From: Akkermansia muciniphila
GTDB taxonomy: Bacteria; Verrucomicrobiota; Verrucomicrobiia; Opitutales; Opitutaceae
Length of the DNA stretch: 64,000 nt
Reading direction: 5' to 3'
NCBI GenBank assembly: GCA_945888375.1
Contig: CAMCZZ010000004.1
Coordinates: 1 to 64,000 of the forward strand
Positions 1 through 8,179 of the stretch are shown here, piece by piece. The position numbers and the translations under genes were made by a program. The notes beneath the pieces were generated by a model. The model was not told the DNA's origin. It made no database searches and saw nothing but the letters and a program-made list of their open reading frames with translations. Position 1 is the stretch's first letter. Each line of letters starts with the position of its first letter.

Positions 1-2
1 CG

Positions 3-125
3 CTGTTCAGCGCCGCCGCCATGAACTTCAAGAAGCTCCTGGGCTTCTTTTTGGCCTTTTTGCTCCTCCTGCTCTCCGCTCTCCTCACGCCTCGTCCAGC
101 AGTTACCCTGCTGCGTCCCGCCTAA
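3..125 (+). CDS. C-terminal fragment or short hydrophobic peptide (LFSAAAMNFKKLLGFFLAFLLLLLSALLTPRPAVTLLRPA*), truncated by the window edge
   Basis: Open frame from the window edge to TAA at 123-125; Leu-rich hydrophobic stretch. Confidence 0.25.
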   Translation: MFSAAAMNFKKLLGFFLAFLLLLLSALLTPRPAVTLLRPA

Positions 126-235
126 TATGGCGTTTTTCAGAACCGACTAATTAGCAGAATACCTAATTTCAGGAGTGTGCGTTAAAAACACTGTTTAGGC
201 TTGACGGCTCAACAAAGTTGAGCCATGCTCATTTT

Positions 236-2677
236 ATGGTGAATGACGTTATGCCCCATGGCACGCCTGAAAGCTCGGAGTTTAACTCCGAGACGGTGCT
301 TTGGTATGACCAACCCGCCATTGATTGGAATCATGCGCTGCCGATCGGCAACGGGCGCTTAGGGGCAATGATTTTTGGCAAAACCTGCGACGAACGCATT
401 CAGCTCAATGAAGATTCAGTCTGGTTCGGTGGCTTTCTGGAGCGAAATAATCCCGATACGCTGGCGCATCTTCCGCGCTTGCGGGAGCTGCTTTTTGCCG
501 GGAGGTTAAACGAAGCCGCCGCGCTCACCCGCATCGCGATGACCTCGCGGCCCAAGCATCTGGGGCCCTACCAATCCCTGTGCGACTTCAACCTCTACTT
601 CCACGATGAGGGTGGAGCGGCGGCTTATTCGGTGCAGCCCGATTCCACCGGCGTGCCGGTTTTTATGAAGGCTCCCCTCGGCCGTGCGACCGATTACCGC
701 CGGTTTCTGGATGTGGGGCAGGCGGTGGCGGGCGTGAGTTTCCGGCTGGGCGGGGTTTTGTTTAGTCGGGAAATGTTCTCCAGCCATGCCGACCAGGTGA
801 TCGCGGTGCGCCTGACGGCCGATACACCGGGTAAACTTCGCTTTGCCGGCCATTTGTTCCGCCGTCCCTTTGACCCTGGCTCCGTTTCGCTTGGCACCGA
901 TGGTTTGGCCTTATCCGGCCAGTGCGGCGCGGGCGGGGTGCGCTATGTCTGCGCGGTAAAGGTAGCCGCCCAAGGGGGGAGCACCAAGGTGATCGGCGAT
1001 TTCGTGTCCGTGGAGGACGCCGATTCGGCGATCATATACATCGCCGCCAACACAAGTTTCCGATGTGAGCATCCTCTGGAGAAGTGCTTGGAGCAACTTA
1101 AGCAGGCGATGGCTTTGCCCTATGCGCAGCTACGGGAAAGGCACGTTCGTGAACACGCCCGGCTCTTCGAACGCTGTCAGCTCTCGCTCGCCGCCCCACA
1201 AGAGGCAAACGCTCCGAAGCCCCATCCGACCGACCTTCCCACCGATGTGCGTCTGCGTCGGCTGGCGGAGGGGGCGCAGGATAACGGCTTCGTTTCCTTG
1301 TATCATAATTTTGGTAAATATTTGCTGCTCTCTTCGTCCCGCCCCGGCACTCTGCCCGCGAATTTACAGGGTATTTGGAACGAGAGTTACACTCCATCCT
1401 GGGAGTCGAAATATACCATCAATATCAATGCGCAGATGAATTACTGGCCCGCCGAGGTGAACGGTCTGGGCGAGTGTCACGAGGCACTGTTTGATTTTGT
1501 AGAACGCTTGGTCGTAAACGGACGCAAAACCGCGCAGACCCTTTATGGCTGCCGGGGCTTCGTGGCCCATCATAATACCGGCCTGTGGGCCGAGACTGCG
1601 CCCGAAGGCATCTCTATGATGGCCGCCATCTGGCCGCTGGGTGGCGCGTGGTTAAGCCTGCACTTCTGGGAGCATTATCTCTTTTCAGGAAATGCTGCGT
1701 TTCTGCGTGATCGTGCTTTTCCCGTGATGAAGGAGGCTGCACTGTTTTTCGTGGATTTTCTCGTGCGCAACCCTGCCGGGCAATTGGTGAGCGGGCCTTC
1801 GCTCTCGCCGGAAAATTGGTATCGCCTGCCGGGTGGCGAAGAAGGGTCGCTTTGTATGGGGCCTGCCATGGACCACCAAATCATCCGCGAGCTTTTCCAC
1901 GCCTGCGGCAAGGCCGGCAAGGTTTTGGGTATCGACGCGGATTTTTGTGCTGAATTGGCCGCCTTGGCAAAGCAGTTGCCCCCCTCGGCTGCCGGTGCCG
2001 ACGGGCGCCTGCTGGAGTGGCCGGGCGAGTATGAGGAGGCCGAGCCGGGGCATCGCCATATCTCTCACCTCTTCGCGCTGCATCCCGGCACGGAGATTAC
2101 GCCACGTGGCACGCCCGACCTGGCTGCCGCCGCCCGGAAGTCCATCGACCACCGGCTGAAGCATGTGCTGGGGCGGCACACCGGCTGGAGCAAGGCATGG
2201 ATCATCAATTGCTTCGCGCGCTTGGGCGATGGTGAAGCGGCTTGGGCTAACCTGCGCGAGTTTTTCGCCCAGTCCACCTTGCCCAATCTCTTTTGCACCC
2301 ATCCGCCTTTCCAAATCGACGGTAACTTCGGCTCGGCCGCCGCGATTACGGAGATGCTGATGCAATCCCACGATGGCGAGGTCGCTCTACTCCCGGCGCT
2401 TCCAGCTGCATGGTCGGACGGAGCGGTGCGGGGCCTCCGGGCGCGAGGCGGCTTTGAAGTTTCGATGACGTGGGCGCGCGGCAAACTGGTCTCCGCCACG
2501 GTGGCCGCCACCCAGACCACCCGCTGCCGCCTACGCGCTCCCGACACCCTCGTGCCTGCCGCCACCCATCCCGCAATTGATCTAGCGAGGGAAGGCGGTA
2601 ACTTGCTAAGTTTCCAAGCTGAAGCCGGCGGGGTTTACAAATTCCAGACGCAGCCCCTCTGTCACCCGCAAAATTGA
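236..2677 (+). CDS. Glycoside hydrolase family 95 (alpha-L-fucosidase/alpha-L-galactosidase-like)
   Basis: WNHALPIGNGRLGAMIFG...LNEDSVWFGG and later GH95-like motifs (QGIWNESYTPSWESKYTININAQMNYWPAE; HRHISHLFALHPG; QIDGNFG); ATG at 236 preferred over TTG at 218. Confidence 0.93.
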   Translation: MVNDVMPHGTPESSEFNSETVLWYDQPAIDWNHALPIGNGRLGAMIFGKTCDERIQLNEDSVWFGGFLERNNPDTLAHLPRLRELLFAGRLNEAAALTRIAMTSRPKHLGPYQSLCDFNLYFHDEGGAAAYSVQPDSTGVPVFMKAPLGRATDYRRFLDVGQAVAGVSFRLGGVLFSREMFSSHADQVIAVRLTADTPGKLRFAGHLFRRPFDPGSVSLGTDGLALSGQCGAGGVRYVCAVKVAAQGGSTKVIGDFVSVEDADSAIIYIAANTSFRCEHPLEKCLEQLKQAMALPYAQLRERHVREHARLFERCQLSLAAPQEANAPKPHPTDLPTDVRLRRLAEGAQDNGFVSLYHNFGKYLLLSSSRPGTLPANLQGIWNESYTPSWESKYTININAQMNYWPAEVNGLGECHEALFDFVERLVVNGRKTAQTLYGCRGFVAHHNTGLWAETAPEGISMMAAIWPLGGAWLSLHFWEHYLFSGNAAFLRDRAFPVMKEAALFFVDFLVRNPAGQLVSGPSLSPENWYRLPGGEEGSLCMGPAMDHQIIRELFHACGKAGKVLGIDADFCAELAALAKQLPPSAAGADGRLLEWPGEYEEAEPGHRHISHLFALHPGTEITPRGTPDLAAAARKSIDHRLKHVLGRHTGWSKAWIINCFARLGDGEAAWANLREFFAQSTLPNLFCTHPPFQIDGNFGSAAAITEMLMQSHDGEVALLPALPAAWSDGAVRGLRARGGFEVSMTWARGKLVSATVAATQTTRCRLRAPDTLVPAATHPAIDLAREGGNLLSFQAEAGGVYKFQTQPLCHPQN

Positions 2678-2685
2678 ACCATTCC

Positions 2686-3309
2686 ATGAGCCCAAGCATT
2701 ACATTAGCGGGAGCCTCCGCCCCGTCAGCCGCACTCCCTGCAATCGAGTCCACCGAGACCGCGCAGCCAGGTGTTAACAGCAGGCTGGGGCAACTGATTC
2801 GGCGTATCCGCAGGCAGCAGGGCCGCACACAGGATGACATCGCGAAAGTCTGCGGCTTCACTAAAAGTCTGCTCTCCCGCATCGAGACGGGTGATGTTAA
2901 CCCGCCCGTCGCCACCTTGGTAAAGATCGCCGGCGCCCTCAATGTAACCTTGGCCGCTCTGCTGGAAACGGACGACGGTGTCGGCACCATTCTCACCACT
3001 GCCGAGGAGGTGAAATCCTCCGTTAAAGCCACCGAACTCGGCTACGAGACCTTTGCCTTTGCCGCCAACCGTGGTGCCAAACGCATCCAACCCGTCTTTT
3101 TCCAAATCAAAAAAGGCACCTTGCGCCGACACTCGGTCACGCATCAGGGCGAAGAATTCCTCTACGTCTTGGCCGGCTCCATCTGCTTCCACGTAGGCAA
3201 CGTCCGCTACACCCTCCACGCCGGTGACAGTCTCTACTTCGACGCCTCGGAAGAGCACGGAGTGGAGGCCCTCACCGAGGAGGCTACTTACCTCGATATC
3301 TTCTGCTAA
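2686..3309 (+). CDS. XRE-family transcriptional regulator with C-terminal cupin domain
   Basis: N-terminal HTH (LGQLIRRIRRQQGRTQDDIAKVCGFTKSLLSRIETG) plus cupin (HSVTHQGEEFLYVLAGSICFHVG). Confidence 0.9.
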   Translation: MSPSITLAGASAPSAALPAIESTETAQPGVNSRLGQLIRRIRRQQGRTQDDIAKVCGFTKSLLSRIETGDVNPPVATLVKIAGALNVTLAALLETDDGVGTILTTAEEVKSSVKATELGYETFAFAANRGAKRIQPVFFQIKKGTLRRHSVTHQGEEFLYVLAGSICFHVGNVRYTLHAGDSLYFDASEEHGVEALTEEATYLDIFC

Positions 3310-3437
3310 ACGCCCCTTCGATTCATCTTTAATACCCTTTTTCCTCTCCCCCGCGCGCTGCGGGTGCCTCAGCTACTGCTTTGCCCACTTTCCCAGAACA
3401 ATAGCGCCAATCCCCTCCATTATAAACACTCCCTACC

Positions 3438-4118
3438 ATGAAAGATATCAGCCAAAGAACCGTCGGCATCATCCACGCCGCTCTGCTTACCAGCCGAGCC
3501 GTTCAACCGTTTATAGATTCGATTCTACCGGAGGTAAAAATCGTCCATCATGTGGATGATACGGTGCAGAACTCGAATTTCGCCTGCGCTCCGGGCATCA
3601 TTCCCAAGGAGAACTTCTACAAGTTCACAACCTACGCGCACATGCTGCAAGGCGCGGGGGTTGATGTCATCCTTCTCGCCTGTTCGACCTTTAATCGCGC
3701 CGTCGAAGTAGCAAGGCCGATGATCACGACCCCAATGCTACAAATCGACCGTCCCATGATGGATCTAGCGGTCCAGCAGGGCAGGAAGATCGGCCTGCTC
3801 GCCACCGTGCCCACCACCGTGCCGGCCTCGGAGCGCCTCTTGCGTCTGGCCGCCGCCGAGGCTGGCAAAGATATCGACGTCACCACCGTCCTTTGTAGCG
3901 AAGCCTTCGCCGAAATCAAAAAGGGCAACGTGGCTCGTCACAACGAATTGCTTCTGCGGGAAATCGATACCCTAACCAAAACGGTGGATACCATCGTGAT
4001 GGCGCAGCTCTCCATGAGCGCTCTCGAACCCATGCTGGGGGACTGCAAGGTCCCCATCTTCAACAGCGGGCGCACCGGCTTCACCAAGATCCGCGAGATG
4101 CTTGAGGCGATGGAGTAA
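3438..4118 (+). CDS. Asp/Glu/hydantoin racemase-superfamily protein
   Basis: Racemase-like motifs (VDVILLACSTFNRAVE; IGLLATVPTT); second cysteine position not obvious. Confidence 0.7.
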   Translation: MKDISQRTVGIIHAALLTSRAVQPFIDSILPEVKIVHHVDDTVQNSNFACAPGIIPKENFYKFTTYAHMLQGAGVDVILLACSTFNRAVEVARPMITTPMLQIDRPMMDLAVQQGRKIGLLATVPTTVPASERLLRLAAAEAGKDIDVTTVLCSEAFAEIKKGNVARHNELLLREIDTLTKTVDTIVMAQLSMSALEPMLGDCKVPIFNSGRTGFTKIREMLEAME

Positions 4119-4141
4119 CGCTTAAACGCCCCCCAAACACC

Positions 4142-4603
4142 ATGAATACCACCATCGCCATCGGGTGCGACCCGAATGCTGCGGAGTTAAAAACTTTACT
4201 GGTAAAACATCTGCACACGATGGGTTACGAAACGAGTGACTACGGAAGTGACGATCCGATCTACGCCAACACCGCGTTGGATGTGGCCCGCGCCGTCGCA
4301 GCCGGTAAACACCCCCGCGGCATCTTGCTGTGCGGCACGGGTATAGGCGTCGCCTTGACCGCCAATAAAGTCCCCGGGGCATATGCGGCGGTGGCGGCCG
4401 ATGCCTACTCGGTGGAGCGCTCTATAAAAAGCAACAATATCAACATTCTGACTTTCGGCGCCCAGGTCATGGGCCCGGAACAAGCCAAGGCCCTGCTTAC
4501 CATCTGGATGAAATCAACCTACGAAGTTGGCGGCCGCTCCCAGGCCAAGATCGACCGTATTCATGAAATCGAAAGCTCCTACACCACCTCTACTTCATTA
4601 TAA
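4142..4603 (+). CDS. RpiB/LacA/LacB-family sugar-phosphate isomerase
   Basis: LLCGTGIGVALTANKVPGAYAAVAADAYSVERSIKSNNINILTFGAQVMG is a typical RpiB core. Confidence 0.9.
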   Translation: MNTTIAIGCDPNAAELKTLLVKHLHTMGYETSDYGSDDPIYANTALDVARAVAAGKHPRGILLCGTGIGVALTANKVPGAYAAVAADAYSVERSIKSNNINILTFGAQVMGPEQAKALLTIWMKSTYEVGGRSQAKIDRIHEIESSYTTSTSL

Positions 4604-4606
4604 TCC

Positions 4607-5617
4607 ATGCTCACTAAACAAAAGATTCTCGACCTGCCCTATGTCTATACGGCCAACGTTTTTTCCGTCGGCGACCGGCTTTGTGTAGGCGCCGGATCGG
4701 AGCGACCGCATCCCTCCTATCTGCTTGATTTCGAACAGCGCGAACCCGTCGAGATTGCTCCTGCCCCCGGCGGCACGATGAGTTTGGTGCCCGTGCCCGG
4801 AAGCGATAACCATCTCGTCTCGGTGATGGGACTCTTCCCGCCCTTCATCGGGCTGGAGGCGGGCATCTTTCTTCATACTAAAAAGGATGGAGCCTGGTCC
4901 TCACGTATGGTCATTGCGCTCCCCTTCTCCCACCGCTGCGAATTTCTCACCGTGGAGGGTGATAGCTTCCTGTTGATAGGCACCTGTAGCAAACATAAGG
5001 CCAACCCGGAGGACTGGAAACAAGCCGGCGAGGTTTACGGGGTAAAGGTGGGCGATCCGGATTCCTGCGACTGGAAACCGACGCTCATCATGGATAAGCT
5101 CTACCGAAACCACGGCATGACCAAATCCGTCATAAACGGCCAGGACTGCCTTTGCGTCTCGGGCACGGAAGGCATCTTTGCGATCCGGCCCCAAGCGACG
5201 GGCTCGTATGCGGTGACCCGCCTATTTGATACGGAAGTGAGCGAATTTGTCTTCATCGACCTCGATCATGACGGCGTGGATGAGCTCGTCACGATAGAGC
5301 TCTTTCACGGGAACACCCTCAATATCTATAAGAAGAACGAACAGACCTGGGAGCGTCGTTACACTTCACCCTTGAGCTTTGGCCACGGCCTCTGTGCCGG
5401 CACTTTCAAGGGGGACCTCGTGGTCGTCGTGGGCAGCCGGCGCGATACCGAGGCGCTCGAGCTTCACAAAGTGGTGGATTTTGCGAACGGAGCCATCGAA
5501 CGCATCATTCTTGAGACCGGGGTTGGACCGACGCAAACGCGCCTCTTCACGCACAAAGGCACGGACTACATCCTTAGCGCCAACCAGGTAAAAAACGAGG
5601 TCGCTCTCTATTCCTGA
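4607..5617 (+). CDS. Conserved hypothetical protein, probable cytosolic beta-propeller/VCBS-like
   Basis: FIDLDHDGVDELVTIE resembles an FG-GAP/VCBS calcium-binding motif; no signal peptide; 3-bp gap to the RpiB-like gene. Confidence 0.6.
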   Translation: MLTKQKILDLPYVYTANVFSVGDRLCVGAGSERPHPSYLLDFEQREPVEIAPAPGGTMSLVPVPGSDNHLVSVMGLFPPFIGLEAGIFLHTKKDGAWSSRMVIALPFSHRCEFLTVEGDSFLLIGTCSKHKANPEDWKQAGEVYGVKVGDPDSCDWKPTLIMDKLYRNHGMTKSVINGQDCLCVSGTEGIFAIRPQATGSYAVTRLFDTEVSEFVFIDLDHDGVDELVTIELFHGNTLNIYKKNEQTWERRYTSPLSFGHGLCAGTFKGDLVVVVGSRRDTEALELHKVVDFANGAIERIILETGVGPTQTRLFTHKGTDYILSANQVKNEVALYS

Positions 5618-5669
5618 TACTCGCACCCCACCCAATTCTTTCCAAGGCCCGCAAAGCACACTCCTTACC

Positions 5670-6053
5670 ATGAGTAAAATAATACAAGAAGACGAAATAC
5701 CCTTTCAAGAACTCCCGGGACGCTCCCTGAAATGGCTCTACACCCCGGACCTGGTGGAGTCGAAGGGCTTCTCCATGAACGTGGTTAATATCAGAGCCGG
5801 CAACACCGTAAAGCCCGCCCACTCGCATCCCAAACACGACGAGGTTGTCTATTTGTTGAGCGGCAGCGGGAAGGTTTATATCGACGGCGTGGTCTCGGAT
5901 GTCCGCCAAGGTTCCGCCATTCTTTTTACCGCAGGCTGCATCCATATGCTCCGCAATTCGTCCAACGAGGATATGAAGGTCGCCTGCTTCTTTACGCCCG
6001 CCGCCACTTTTGCTGATTACCTCCTCCATGAAGAGGTGATTTTCCCGGATTAG
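5670..6053 (+). CDS. Cupin domain-containing protein
   Basis: AHSHPKHDEVVYLLSGSGKVYIDGV...GSAILFTAGCIHMLRN cupin motifs. Confidence 0.88.
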   Translation: MSKIIQEDEIPFQELPGRSLKWLYTPDLVESKGFSMNVVNIRAGNTVKPAHSHPKHDEVVYLLSGSGKVYIDGVVSDVRQGSAILFTAGCIHMLRNSSNEDMKVACFFTPAATFADYLLHEEVIFPD

Positions 6054-6089
6054 TTTCATCTTCCCCTTCCCCCCAAAAAAACCACACCC

Positions 6090-7091
6090 ATGCAACGTAT
6101 TATCAATAACCCCGACGACGTAGTGAATGAGATGCTGGAAGGCTTTGCTGCCACGCACGCCGACCTCGTGGCCCGTGTCCAAAATAATCATCGTGTCCTC
6201 AAATACAAGCAGGCCCCCGTCCCCGGCAAAGTGGGCGTGATCACGGGTGGCGGCTCGGGCCATGAACCGGCCTTCATCGGCTATATCGGAGAGAATATGT
6301 TGGATGCCGTGGCCGTGGGGGAGATCTTTTCGTCACCCACCGCAAAATCCTTCACCGATGCCATCAAGGCGGCGGATTCCGGCCGGGGCGTTGCGGTGCT
6401 TTACGGCAATTACTCGGGCGACAATATGAATGTGAAAATGGCCAAGATCGACGCGGATGATGACGGCCTCGTCGTGAAAAGCGTGGTCGCCAACGACGAC
6501 GTGGTATCGGCCCCAAAATCAGAACCCCACAAACGCCGCGGCGTGGCGGGCGAGATTTTTATGTGGAAAATCGGCGGTGCGCGAGCGGCCTTGGGCGGTA
6601 GTCTCGACGAAGTGATCGCCTCTGCCCAGAAAGCCATCGACCAGACCCGAAGCGTGGGTATCGGCCTGAGTTCCTGCACCATTCCCGCCGTGGGTAAGGC
6701 GAACTTTTTTATCAAACCCGGCACGATGGAATTCGGTATCGGCCACCACGGCGAGCCGGGCCTTGCGATTACCGAGCTGAAGACCGCCGATGAGATGGCT
6801 TCGTTGGCGCTGGAGCACATCCTCCCCGACCTGCCCTTTGCGCCGGGGTGCGAGGTTGCCGTCCTGGTATCTGGTTTAGGCGCGACTCCGATTAACGAGT
6901 TGTATGTTTTTTTCCGCAAAGTCGCACAGATTCTACAGAGCCAAAACATCCACATTCATAAGTCCTATGTAGGGAATTATTTCTCTTCCCTCGAGATGAT
7001 GGGCGTGACCCTCACGCTGATGAAACTCGATGACGAACTGAAGCAATTGCTGGATATGAAGTGCAATGCGGTCGCTTTAAAACAGGTCTGA
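6090..7091 (+). CDS. dhaK: Dihydroxyacetone kinase-family subunit DhaK
   Basis: VGVITGGGSGHEPAFIGYIG, YGNYSGDNMN and FGIGHHGEPG (covalent His motif). Confidence 0.92.
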   Translation: MQRIINNPDDVVNEMLEGFAATHADLVARVQNNHRVLKYKQAPVPGKVGVITGGGSGHEPAFIGYIGENMLDAVAVGEIFSSPTAKSFTDAIKAADSGRGVAVLYGNYSGDNMNVKMAKIDADDDGLVVKSVVANDDVVSAPKSEPHKRRGVAGEIFMWKIGGARAALGGSLDEVIASAQKAIDQTRSVGIGLSSCTIPAVGKANFFIKPGTMEFGIGHHGEPGLAITELKTADEMASLALEHILPDLPFAPGCEVAVLVSGLGATPINELYVFFRKVAQILQSQNIHIHKSYVGNYFSSLEMMGVTLTLMKLDDELKQLLDMKCNAVALKQV

Positions 7092-7133
7092 TCGTTCAGG
7101 CGACGTTAGCATATACCCCAAAAAAATAATCCT

Positions 7134-7808
7134 ATGAACTATTTCAAAAACAAAGAGGGTGCCGCCATCGTGCGCTGCATCGTAAGGACCATCCAAGCCA
7201 ATAAAGACTATCTTGGTAGTGTGGACGGTGAAATCGGCGACGGCGACCATGGCGTGAATATGAACAAGGGATTCACCATGGCAGGCGAGCGGCTGGAGGA
7301 AGGTCACACCTTCTCCGAAGCCTGCCGCGTCGTTGCGCAAGCGCTGATGGAGGATATCGGCGGCTCCATGGGGCCGCTTTACGGTTCGTTTTTCAAGGCT
7401 CTGTGGCGCCACTCCAAAAGCCTGGAGAATATCAGCGCCGAAAACTACGGCACGATGCTCCAGGCCGCCACCGAAGCCGTCATGGAGATTGGCGGGGCCA
7501 AAGTCGGGGACAAGTCGCTCATCGATACGCTGGTGCCGGCCTACCAGGCATTTCAATGCGCCTTGGCGGACAAAGCGGGCTTTGCGGAGGCACTGCAAAG
7601 AAGCACCGCTGCGGCCGAGGCGGGCAAGGAATCGACCCGCGCGATGGTGGCGAAAATCGGACGCTCAGCCCGACTCGGCGAACGCTCGCGCGGTGTGCTC
7701 GATGCCGGCGCCGTTTCCAGTTTTCTTATTCTCGACGCCCTCCACGGCGGCATCGCGGCAAGTCTGCACGACCCCGCCGTCGAAGGCCGCACGCTCACGG
7801 CCCTTTGA
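7134..7808 (+). CDS. dhaL: Dihydroxyacetone kinase-family subunit DhaL
   Basis: DGEIGDGDHGVNMNKGF and DIGGSMGPLYGSFF motifs; directly downstream of dhaK. Confidence 0.92.
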   Translation: MNYFKNKEGAAIVRCIVRTIQANKDYLGSVDGEIGDGDHGVNMNKGFTMAGERLEEGHTFSEACRVVAQALMEDIGGSMGPLYGSFFKALWRHSKSLENISAENYGTMLQAATEAVMEIGGAKVGDKSLIDTLVPAYQAFQCALADKAGFAEALQRSTAAAEAGKESTRAMVAKIGRSARLGERSRGVLDAGAVSSFLILDALHGGIAASLHDPAVEGRTLTAL

Positions 7809-7833
7809 AAAGTAGCCCCTGTAAACGATTACC

Positions 7834-8170
7834 TGAAGTGCGGGTATATAACCACGCGCTTACCCCATCCGAAATCACCGCGAGTCGCACGGCCGGACCC
7901 GACGTGGTCTCTTCCCCTCCCACCGCCCAGCCCGACGCGGTGACGATCCACCCGGGGCAAAAGACGCGGATCGCCGTGCTCGCCAACGATACCGGCCCGC
8001 TGACCGCTTCCACGGTCGTCATCGCCCAAGCCCCGGTGCTCGGCACCGCGACACCCGATGCGGAGGGGCGCATTCTATATAACCACTCCGGCACCGATCT
8101 CGGGCCGGTGAACTTCACCTACACCGTGGCCGGCCCCCGCTACTCATCACTAGTGACTTTAGTGAATTAA
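7834..8170 (+). pseudogene. C-terminal relic of a LamG / cadherin-like (VCBS-type) surface protein
   Basis: EVRVYNHALTPSEI (end of a LamG domain) followed by PTAQPDAVTIHPGQKTRIAVLANDTGP...GRILYNHSGTDLGPVNFTYTV; no start or upstream domains. Confidence 0.65.
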
Positions 8171-8179
8171 ACAGACCTT

